Shown here one piece after another: positions 1 to 6,740 of a DNA stretch of 7,387 nucleotides. Each line of letters opens with the position of its first letter. Within the stretch, counting starts at the first letter, position 1. The stretch is from an uncultured Clostridia bacterium. Its GTDB lineage: Bacteria > Bacillota > Clostridia > Oscillospirales > Acutalibacteraceae. Under the pieces are notes generated by a model. It did no database searches, was not told the DNA's origin, and worked only from the letters and a program-made list of their open reading frames with translations. The stretch covers positions 1-7,387 of the forward strand of contig CAMPAT010000033.1 in the NCBI GenBank assembly GCA_946633275.1, read 5' to 3'. Made by a program: the position numbers and the translations under genes.

Positions 1-365
1 CGAAGGTAACTTTCCGCGGAAGATACGAGGGAAGCTTTACAAAAGCGTTTAAGATTAACCCTAAGGGAACGGCGATTTCCTCTTCCCAGTCGTATAAAAA
101 CGGCTTCACTCTCAGGTGGAAGAAGCAGACGAAGCAGACGGACGGTTATCAGCTCCAGCTCTGTACGAATAAGAAGTTCAAAAAGGGCAAGAAACAGATT
201 CTGAAGAAGGTAACCGTGAAGAAGAATAAAACCTCCGCAAAAACAATAGGAGGTCTTAAGAAAAACAAAAAATATTATGTGCGTATCCGCACTTACAAGT
301 CTGTTGGCGGCAAGAAATACTACTCCGAATGGAGCAAGCCGAAAACAGTAAAAACAAGGAAATAA
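1..365 (+). CDS. C-terminal end of a lysine-rich surface protein with Ig-like and fibronectin type III-like domains (5' partial)
   Basis: The frame is open from the window edge (first whole codon at 3) to a TAA stop at 363-365, giving 120 residues with no start inside the window. The first ~20 residues (GRYEGSFTKAFKINPKGT) look like the last strands of the Ig-like repeat that often precedes the next domain in clostridial surface proteins. Residues ~30-118 fit a fibronectin type III fold: a tryptophan in an early strand (LRWKKQ, 37-42), DGYQLQL (47-53), KKYYVRIRTYK (89-99) and the closing YYSEWSKPKTVKT (106-118). It is extremely basic: 31 lysines against three acidic residues. No LPXTG motif or C-terminal membrane anchor is present, so retention at the surface would depend on charge or on the missing N-terminal part. 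Such domains usually bind carbohydrate or wall polymer or act as spacers; the actual role is unknown. It converges on the polymer operon and need not be functionally linked to it. Confidence 0.85.
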   Translation, partial: KVTFRGRYEGSFTKAFKINPKGTAISSSQSYKNGFTLRWKKQTKQTDGYQLQLCTNKKFKKGKKQILKKVTVKKNKTSAKTIGGLKKNKKYYVRIRTYKSVGGKKYYSEWSKPKTVKTRK

Positions 366-372
366 CAAGAAT

Positions 373-405
373 AAAAATGCAACCTCGTTTGAGGTTGCAT
401 TTTTT
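373..405. terminator. Bidirectional intrinsic terminator between convergent genes
   Basis: A perfect 10-bp stem (ATGCAACCTC at 377-386 and GAGGTTGCAT at 391-400) encloses a GTTT loop (387-390). On the + strand it is followed by a T run (400-405), terminating the surface-protein gene whose stop ends 11 bases before the stem. On the minus strand the A run at 373-377 becomes a U tract, so the same hairpin can end the glycosyltransferase operon. The A and T runs can extend the stem by about four A-T pairs. The minus-strand stop codon (404-406) overlaps the flanking T run, so the hairpin starts essentially at the end of that gene. Confidence 0.93.
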
Positions 406-3190
406 ATAACTCACTTTCAATTAGTCTTACGGAGCTGAAATCCGCGCATTTTTTAACGTTAGCGCCTTTGCAGTATGCCTTAACTGCCTTTGCGGTCTTG
501 TCGTCATTTACGAGAATTGCGTCAAACTTCTTATATACGGAAGCGTGGACGCGTCTGTTGAGTTCGCTCGGTTTTTCAAGATAGAGGAACTTCTTGCACT
601 CCGCCTCGGCGAGAGTGTAAAGCCTTGCCGTTTCGATGTTTCCGTATCCGAGAAGCGCGCACATTTCGATGTCGGCAAAGACGCGTTTGAATTCCGTCTT
701 AAACGCTTTTCTCAGCGAACTGCGCATTACTGAATAAAGCGGCTTGAATCTCATCAGAACGGCGATGTTAAAGCGCGTGAGTTTTGATGTGTTCGTAAAC
801 ACCTTAAGCTGTCCCATAAAGTTGATTTTGCCGGAAATTTTGTACAGCTCCTCGGTGTCTCGGCGTACCTTTTCCGTGACGTAGGAGACGTAGTAGCTGT
901 ACTTTTCGCTGTCTTCTGCGTCGCCGACTGCAGCGAGAAATCTGTCAGTACGGTTGCTCTTGCTCAGCGCGTCGCCTGCGAAGAGGAATACGCAGCTTTT
1001 GTCGGATGTATTCTGCGTGAGGCTGAGCTCGGTGCTTTCGCCCTTTAGCATCATACTGCAAATCTGAGCGGAAATATCTGCGCGGTCGTAGCTGCAGTAT
1101 TCGTCGAGAAGTCCCGAAACGTCGGGCTTTTCAGCCTTATTTATCTCTGCCACAAGCTCATTTACCGTGTCAACTCTCGAGAACGGGAGCTTGTCGAAAT
1201 CAAGATAGAGCCCGCGCGTGCCGAGGTAGTCCTCGCGGTCGTATGTAAAGAGTATCACTTTGCCGCCCGTGAGCGAATAGTCAAACATTACGCTTGAATA
1301 GTCGGTAATCAGCACGTCCGCAACATTAAGGAAATCGTACGTCTCGTACTTAGCGGGGAACTTCTTGATTTTTGAAAATCCCTTGAGACTTAAGTCAGCC
1401 ATAACAAACGGGTGGAAGTTAACGTAGAGCACCTGATTGTCGCCGAGATTGTCGTCAATGTACTTGAGATATTCTCTGATTTCCTCAATCTGACTTTCGT
1501 GGTCGACGTCGCGCACATTTCCGCGCCATGTCGGCATATATGCGAGTACCTGCATATCGCCGAGCTCAAACTTTTCCTTAAGCTCATCCCTGCGCTTTTC
1601 GTCAAAGAAGATTTCGTTTCGCGGATAGCCCGAAAGGAGCACCTCGCCCCTGAAAATATCGGGGAGCATATAGTCGCGCATCATATTGTCGCGCGTGTAC
1701 TCGTTAGGATACAGCAGATAATCGGCAGAAACAAAGTTCTTCTGCAAATTCGCGATGTCGTAAAAATCGGTTATTGAGCTCTTGCCGAGCGTTTTAAGCG
1801 GAGTTCCGTGCCAGGTGTTGAGGTAAACCTGACCCTCGCGCTTTATGAAATACGAGGCAAAGCTCGTGTCGTTGAAGAGATACTTTGACGTCGCAAGAAG
1901 TCTTGCGTATCGTGATGAATTAATGTCCACAAGCTCGGCACGATTAAATCCGTACGCGTTAATCAGAGACTGATACGCCTTGAACTTCGACTTGTTATAC
2001 GGCACATAAAGTTTGTAATCGCTGTATTTGTCGGAGCTTAGCTCGCGCAGAAGGTAGAAGATATTGCCGCTGAGGTTATTGCCGTGCTGAGCTTGGAGAA
2101 TGACGGCTTTTTCGTCGAGCGGCTTTTTGCTGTACTTGTTGAACACGCCGCCGAGATTTGAGCCTGCGAAGAGTTTGAGCGCAGTTACTGAGCCTTTAAT
2201 CGCTCTTTTGACAGCCTTGCGCGGCGCCTTTTTAACGACGAAGAATGATTTCCACCACAGCTTCTTTGTATATTTCTTCTTGTTTTTCTTAAATCTTTTG
2301 TAATAAAGTCCGTAGTCGCGCCACCAAGGGAACGTTGTATTCAGATATCTGAACGCCTGATTGATGAACTTGTTTTTAATCGGAATTGAGGAGAAGACAA
2401 CCTCTTTTTCAAGCACAACGTAGATATGCTTGAGAATTACGAAAAGCAGCTCGTCCTCGAAGAATTCGAAGGCGCTATTCTCCTTGAAAAAGGCGATGAG
2501 GTCGTCTGCCGCGGTGAAGATATCAAATCTCTTTTCGCTGAAGGTGGATGTGAGCGACTCCTCGCGGTTGATTGTGTAACAGTAAAGCGGCTCCGGCACG
2601 AGGTCAATTTTGTTGGCGAGCAAAAACAGCTTGTATGTGAAAACTAAATCCTCGTATATTCTCAGTCTGTTGTCAAAACCGCCGATTTTCAAAACGAGTT
2701 CGCGCTTGAAAATCTTGTTCCATATATACGGCAGATTGTTAATGAAGAGGCTCGGCTCGTCAAAAACATTCTCGCCGAAGCAGGGGTAATCGTAGCACGC
2801 GCGCTTTTTGCCTACTCCGTTAACTATTCTGTAATAGCCGCAGGACACGATATCCGCGTCGTCGGACTTTGCCTTGTTATACAGCTTTTCAAACATATCA
2901 ACTTCAGCAAAATCGTCGCTGTCAACAAAGCCTATATATTCGCCCGTCGCGTGCTCAAGCGCATAGTTTCTTGCGCCTGCAGCGCCACGGTTCTCGCTTT
3001 CAAAGGCTTTTATCTTATCGGGATATTTCGCTGCGTACTCGTCAATTACGGCTTGTGAATTGTCGGTTGAGCCGTCGTTGACTACGAGTATTTCGATATC
3101 GTCTATTGTTTGATTTACAAGTTTTTCAAGGCAGTTTCCGACATGCTTTTCAACATTGTAAACGGGTACAATAACACTTACTTTTTTCAT
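404..3190 (-). CDS. Bifunctional GT2 glycosyltransferase / TagF-like CDP-polyol phosphotransferase with C-terminal extension (928 aa)
   Basis: Residues 1-~260 are a GT-A glycosyltransferase of family 2: SVIVPVYN (5-12), VNDGSTDNS (37-45), the metal-binding FVDSDD (88-93), NKIFKREL (158-165) and YED (179-181), the likely catalytic-base region. A strongly basic, aromatic linker follows (297-333). Residues ~360-715 match the CDP-glycerol glycerophosphotransferase (TagF) family: NTWHGTPLKTLG (458-469), SGYPRNE (520-526), YMPTWRG (551-557), NFHP (591-594), ITDYSSVMFDY (628-638) and GTRGLYLDF (657-665). Both family histidines are represented (H461, H593). Residues ~725-928 are an extra domain resembling the N-terminal Rossmann half of a GT4/GT-B enzyme. 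There is no signal peptide or clear membrane span, so it should act on the inner membrane face, adding a sugar and a polyol-phosphate to a growing polymer. The start is fixed by an in-frame TAA three codons upstream and by the GT2 motif beginning at residue 5. It is the last gene of the operon, 27 bp after its neighbour. Sugar and polyol specificity are unknown. Confidence 0.93.
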   Translation of the reverse strand: MKKVSVIVPVYNVEKHVGNCLEKLVNQTIDDIEILVVNDGSTDNSQAVIDEYAAKYPDKIKAFESENRGAAGARNYALEHATGEYIGFVDSDDFAEVDMFEKLYNKAKSDDADIVSCGYYRIVNGVGKKRACYDYPCFGENVFDEPSLFINNLPYIWNKIFKRELVLKIGGFDNRLRIYEDLVFTYKLFLLANKIDLVPEPLYCYTINREESLTSTFSEKRFDIFTAADDLIAFFKENSAFEFFEDELLFVILKHIYVVLEKEVVFSSIPIKNKFINQAFRYLNTTFPWWRDYGLYYKRFKKNKKKYTKKLWWKSFFVVKKAPRKAVKRAIKGSVTALKLFAGSNLGGVFNKYSKKPLDEKAVILQAQHGNNLSGNIFYLLRELSSDKYSDYKLYVPYNKSKFKAYQSLINAYGFNRAELVDINSSRYARLLATSKYLFNDTSFASYFIKREGQVYLNTWHGTPLKTLGKSSITDFYDIANLQKNFVSADYLLYPNEYTRDNMMRDYMLPDIFRGEVLLSGYPRNEIFFDEKRRDELKEKFELGDMQVLAYMPTWRGNVRDVDHESQIEEIREYLKYIDDNLGDNQVLYVNFHPFVMADLSLKGFSKIKKFPAKYETYDFLNVADVLITDYSSVMFDYSLTGGKVILFTYDREDYLGTRGLYLDFDKLPFSRVDTVNELVAEINKAEKPDVSGLLDEYCSYDRADISAQICSMMLKGESTELSLTQNTSDKSCVFLFAGDALSKSNRTDRFLAAVGDAEDSEKYSYYVSYVTEKVRRDTEELYKISGKINFMGQLKVFTNTSKLTRFNIAVLMRFKPLYSVMRSSLRKAFKTEFKRVFADIEMCALLGYGNIETARLYTLAEAECKKFLYLEKPSELNRRVHASVYKKFDAILVNDDKTAKAVKAYCKGANVKKCADFSSVRLIESEL

Positions 3191-3202
3191 TACGGTTTAT
3201 TG

Positions 3203-3208
3203 TCTCCT
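3203..3208 (-). promoter_or_regulatory. Ribosome binding site of the 928-aa gene
   Basis: The minus strand reads AGGAGA, a good Shine-Dalgarno sequence, 12 bases before the ATG at 3190-3188. The spacing is slightly long, but an in-frame TAA lies between this site and the ATG, so no earlier start is possible. It sits in the 27-bp gap after the TAG stop of the upstream gene, with no terminator between, supporting cotranscription. Confidence 0.8.
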
Positions 3209-3217
3209 ATTATCAGA

Positions 3218-6200
3218 CTATTTTTTCTTATGAGTTAATTTGTAAACGAAGGGGTTGACGTGCTTCGGGTTCATTACCTCTTCGACAACTTTCTTCGCCG
3301 AGTCCGGACATTCGTACGTTAAGTACTTTTCCTTGAACGCCTGCGCTCTCGTGGACACCTCAGCCATCTTGCTGTCGATGTTCTTCACGGCGTCAATAAC
3401 TTCGTCCGTTGTGTAAACGAGCGGACCGGGAGCCTCTGTCTTGATGTCGAAGTAAACTCCGCGCGTTGCGCCTGCGTAGCTTTCCAGGTCGTAAGCGAAG
3501 AAGAGCATAGGCTTGTCAAGCAGAGCATAATCGAACATAATGCTCGAGTAATCCGTGATTAAAACGTCGCTGATTTTATACAAATCCTCAAGATTAGTGT
3601 AATCGTTGAGGTTAAATATGAACTTGTTGTCCGCAGGAATATCGTATCCGTTTGAGCAAAGATGATGAATTCTGATGAGGAGCACGTATTCGTCTGACAG
3701 CGCTTCTCTCATTTTATCGAGCTCAAGCTCCATATCAAAATGGTTGCGCACTCTCCACGTCGGAACGTAGAGAATTACCTTCTTATCCTTCGGGATAGAG
3801 AGGTTTTCCTTAATCTTGCTTGCATTGACGCTGTGGTAAAGAGCGTCGCAGCGCGGATATCCCGTCTCGAGCATTTTGCACTCACAGCGGAACATATCGT
3901 ACGCCTTGTCCTCGGTGAATTTACCCTGAACAATCAGATAGTCCCAACGTCTGTTGCGCGCCACGTAGTGTTCAATGACCTCTTTATTCGGGAAGTCATC
4001 CGTTACGTCGAGCCCGAGCGTTTTGTACGGCGTGCCGTGCATTGTCTGCACCTCAATCTGACCGTCGCGCTTGATGTAGTCGTCCTCAAAGTTAACGTTG
4101 TTGAAGAAGTACTTAGCCTGAGCGAGCACCTTGTAGTATTCGAGCGAGCCGCGTCTTACGCGTCTGCCGTTTCCGGAAATCGGCGTGCGCTCGTCGTCAA
4201 AGAGCCATACGCACTCATAATCGGGATGATTTTTCTGGATATACTCGTATATTGCGCGCGGGTTACAACTGAATTTCGTGCCCCACATTGATTCGAAAAC
4301 AACCATCTTTTCGTTAAGAGGCTCTTTGCGGAAATCAGCGTAATACTTGTCCATTAGTGCCTTGCGCTTGTCTATAGAGTTTTCTTCCTCGCTCCATTTC
4401 GGGAGGAGATTGAGAGTCGCAACGCAGTTTGTTTCGCGGAAGAATCTTATATCGATTGTGTCGAAGGAAATCTGATGCTTGAAGTGCTTCCTGCTGATTA
4501 AAGTATGGCGCTCCGATTTAGTTACATTTCCGAGAACGTCGAGCTTGAGATATTCAATCATAACGCTTCTTCGGCTCTTGTAAAGATTGCTGTTTATTTC
4601 ATCATCGTTGAAGTCGATTTCAAATTCAGCGCGGAGCCTGCCGTCCTTACAATGGTGCACCTTGTTCTTTGCGAGCACTCTATATACGCCTGCAATCTCG
4701 TCGTAAATTACGATTTGCGCCTTGTTATACGAAAAATCTATTGCGCCGAGGTTAGTCGTCTTGAAGCGTACTACGCCGTTTTCTTCCTCGGGGTCGCGCA
4801 CGCAGGTAAACGCGTCAAATTTCCTGATACGGACATTGTGCGTCTTGTTTGAGCGGATTAATGCGCCGTACCGCTCGGTGTGGATGAGATTGCTCGATTT
4901 GTTGCTCCTGAGCAGCTTGCTCTCCTTGCCGCCGATTACGGTGTAAAGTTCGTATTCGTCTCCGCTGACAAGGGCGTCAACGGGGATTTTTACGCCCCCG
5001 TCCTTAACCTCAAAGGTTCTGACGTCGCTCTTGTCGGTTGAGTTAACGAGCTTGAGAAGCGCATCGTTTTGACTCAGCTTGAGCGTGATTGACTCGTCGT
5101 CATATGAGTTTTCGAGGAGCGTGCACTGAACATTGTCAATATAAATTGAAGGAGTTTTGTACGCTCCGATTTCAATATGCGCAATTTTGTCATCAGACAT
5201 AACCGCGAGGTCGTCTGACCAGTCAACGAGCGTTGAGTACATATTATGGAGTACTGTGGCGCCCGAGGTTAATCTGTTCTTATAGTTAATCAGGATTGAA
5301 TGCGCTCTGCTGTCGCCGTCGAATTCGAGCTTGCCGAGGTCGAGGGTGAACTCAACTCCCGTGCCGTCGTAATTGTACTCAGCCGTTTCGCCTGTAGTTT
5401 TGCAGAATACTACGCCCTTCTGGCTTGTCAGCTCGTCGTTCTTAATGTACTTGAAATCGAGTGGAACTCCCTCGCCTGTAAATTCGTTGTAAAGCAGGAT
5501 TTCAAGCTCCTGTTCGCCCTCGGCGATGTTGACCCTCGGAAAATAGAGGTGAGCCGTGAAGGTCAGTTTACCGTCGTCGGCTACGATATCTTTAATGAAT
5601 GTGTAAGGGAAGAGCACGCTGAGTTCGTTTGTATAATCCACTCTGCTTTTTCCGAATATATTTTCGGGGATTGAGATGTCAAATCTGCCGTTCTCTTCAA
5701 TAATCGGGAGCTTAACAAGCTCTTTTGAACGGAAGAGCATAGCTTCACACAGCTTTGCGTAATCGCCTGCCATAACGAGCTTGTAGATATACTGCTCGAT
5801 ATAAGAAAGCCTGCTGAAAGCTTCGTCGCTTATTGCCTCGTTAATATATTCTGTTATGAGCGCCATAATCTCCTTGCCCTGCTCCTCGCCGACGTTAGGA
5901 GAAATGCACTCTTTTACAAATATGATGAGGTCGATACGAAGCGCCTTGAGCTCCTTGTCTATGCAGAGCTCCTTTTCGCTGACGTTTTCCTCAAAGAATT
6001 TATCGAGCATTCTTAGAATTTCAATTCTGTCCTTGAGATTGCGCAGGCTGCTCGTGTTCTGCGTGATTGATTTTGAAGCCTGGTCACGCACTCGCCAGAG
6101 ATAACCTATGCTCTTTACTGTTGAAACATTGTTTGCGAGGTAGTGCATAGGGATTGTTACGGGGATATCCTCGTAGAGAATATTCTCCGGGAACTGAAAA

Positions 6201-6721
6201 TGGTACTTGTCCCAGAAATCGCGCCTGATAAGCTTGTTCCACGAAGTTGTGTCGTAGAGAAGGTCGTGGTTTTCCTTGATATGCGTTATGCTGCGCGCGT
6301 TACGCAGCGCTCTTGAGTGGATGCCTGAGTGCCACTCGCGCGAAGAGTTAAATCGCTCGACGTTGCATATCGTCATATCGCTGTTGTTCTTCTCTGCGAT
6401 ACAGAACATCTTTTCGTAAATGTCGCTCGTTACGATATCATCGGAGTCGATGAAAATGATGTATTTTCCGTGCGACTTTTCCACGGCGTAGTTCCTGCCG
6501 TGACCGAGTCCGCCGTTTTCGATATGATAAACGAAGAAGTTTTCGTATTTCTGAGCATATTTGTCCGCAATTCTGCCGCTGTCGTCGGTTGAACCGTCGT
6601 CAAGCATAACGACTTCCATATTGTCCTTCGTCTGACGTGCGATTGAGTCAAGACAGGCGGGAAGGAATTGTTCAACATTATAAATCGGCACAATTACGCT
6701 TATGTCATACTGATAATCCAT
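3218..6721 (-). CDS. Bifunctional GT2 glycosyltransferase / TagF-like CDP-polyol phosphotransferase with large central beta-rich region (1167 aa)
   Basis: Three parts are visible. Residues 1-~335 are a family-2 glycosyltransferase with a helical tail: SVIVPIYN (8-15), DDGSTDDS (41-48), the metal-binding IDSDD (91-95), NKLIRRDFW (162-170), LYEDIPV (182-188) and YLWRVRD (207-213). Residues ~340-770 alternate short hydrophobic strands and polar turns and carry no motif I recognise; Ig-like beta modules are likely. Residues ~780-1150 are a TagF-family domain: MHGTPYKTLG (894-903), ETGYPRCD (952-959), YVPTWR (985-990), RIHH (1017-1020), ITDYSSIMFDY (1055-1065), ATRGVYFD (1085-1092) and APGPLV (1097-1102). 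H895 and H1019 or H1020 would be the two conserved family histidines. No signal peptide or membrane span is evident, so it is probably cytoplasmic and peripheral, building a sugar/polyol-phosphate polymer. The start follows a GAGG site, and an in-frame TAA lies two codons upstream of it. It is the middle of three operon genes (gaps of 19 and 27 bp). The domains are secure; the polymer made is inferred. Confidence 0.93.
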   Translation of the reverse strand: MDYQYDISVIVPIYNVEQFLPACLDSIARQTKDNMEVVMLDDGSTDDSGRIADKYAQKYENFFVYHIENGGLGHGRNYAVEKSHGKYIIFIDSDDIVTSDIYEKMFCIAEKNNSDMTICNVERFNSSREWHSGIHSRALRNARSITHIKENHDLLYDTTSWNKLIRRDFWDKYHFQFPENILYEDIPVTIPMHYLANNVSTVKSIGYLWRVRDQASKSITQNTSSLRNLKDRIEILRMLDKFFEENVSEKELCIDKELKALRIDLIIFVKECISPNVGEEQGKEIMALITEYINEAISDEAFSRLSYIEQYIYKLVMAGDYAKLCEAMLFRSKELVKLPIIEENGRFDISIPENIFGKSRVDYTNELSVLFPYTFIKDIVADDGKLTFTAHLYFPRVNIAEGEQELEILLYNEFTGEGVPLDFKYIKNDELTSQKGVVFCKTTGETAEYNYDGTGVEFTLDLGKLEFDGDSRAHSILINYKNRLTSGATVLHNMYSTLVDWSDDLAVMSDDKIAHIEIGAYKTPSIYIDNVQCTLLENSYDDESITLKLSQNDALLKLVNSTDKSDVRTFEVKDGGVKIPVDALVSGDEYELYTVIGGKESKLLRSNKSSNLIHTERYGALIRSNKTHNVRIRKFDAFTCVRDPEEENGVVRFKTTNLGAIDFSYNKAQIVIYDEIAGVYRVLAKNKVHHCKDGRLRAEFEIDFNDDEINSNLYKSRRSVMIEYLKLDVLGNVTKSERHTLISRKHFKHQISFDTIDIRFFRETNCVATLNLLPKWSEEENSIDKRKALMDKYYADFRKEPLNEKMVVFESMWGTKFSCNPRAIYEYIQKNHPDYECVWLFDDERTPISGNGRRVRRGSLEYYKVLAQAKYFFNNVNFEDDYIKRDGQIEVQTMHGTPYKTLGLDVTDDFPNKEVIEHYVARNRRWDYLIVQGKFTEDKAYDMFRCECKMLETGYPRCDALYHSVNASKIKENLSIPKDKKVILYVPTWRVRNHFDMELELDKMREALSDEYVLLIRIHHLCSNGYDIPADNKFIFNLNDYTNLEDLYKISDVLITDYSSIMFDYALLDKPMLFFAYDLESYAGATRGVYFDIKTEAPGPLVYTTDEVIDAVKNIDSKMAEVSTRAQAFKEKYLTYECPDSAKKVVEEVMNPKHVNPFVYKLTHKKK

Positions 6722-6728
6722 TTGTTAA

Positions 6729-6732
6729 CCTC
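6729..6732 (-). promoter_or_regulatory. Ribosome binding site of the 1167-aa gene
   Basis: GAGG on the minus strand lies 7 bases before the ATG at 6721-6719, ideal spacing. It is inside the 19-bp gap after the TAA of the upstream TagF-like gene. An in-frame TAA two codons before the ATG excludes a longer N-terminus. Confidence 0.75.
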
Positions 6733-6740
6733 GCGGGGAA

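Noticed and set aside
1412..1777. 121-codon + strand open frame (and others at 545-733, 2426-2647, 4505-4852, 5300-5674 and 6329-6592)
   Set aside because: All are antisense to conserved coding sequence of the two large transferases, with no family resemblance in their translations.
3191..3217. Possible internal terminator or regulatory site between the two large genes
   Set aside because: The 27 bases contain a ribosome binding site and stop codons but no inverted repeat.
3740..4291. 183-codon open frame on the + strand
   Set aside because: It lies wholly antisense to the TagF domain of the 1167-aa protein, over its HGTP and GYPRCD motifs. Its translation shows no recognisable domain and its existence follows from the codon use of the real gene.
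6430..6693. 87-codon minus-strand open frame in another frame
   Set aside because: It overlaps the GT2 domain of the 1167-aa protein, whose motifs are intact in the main frame.
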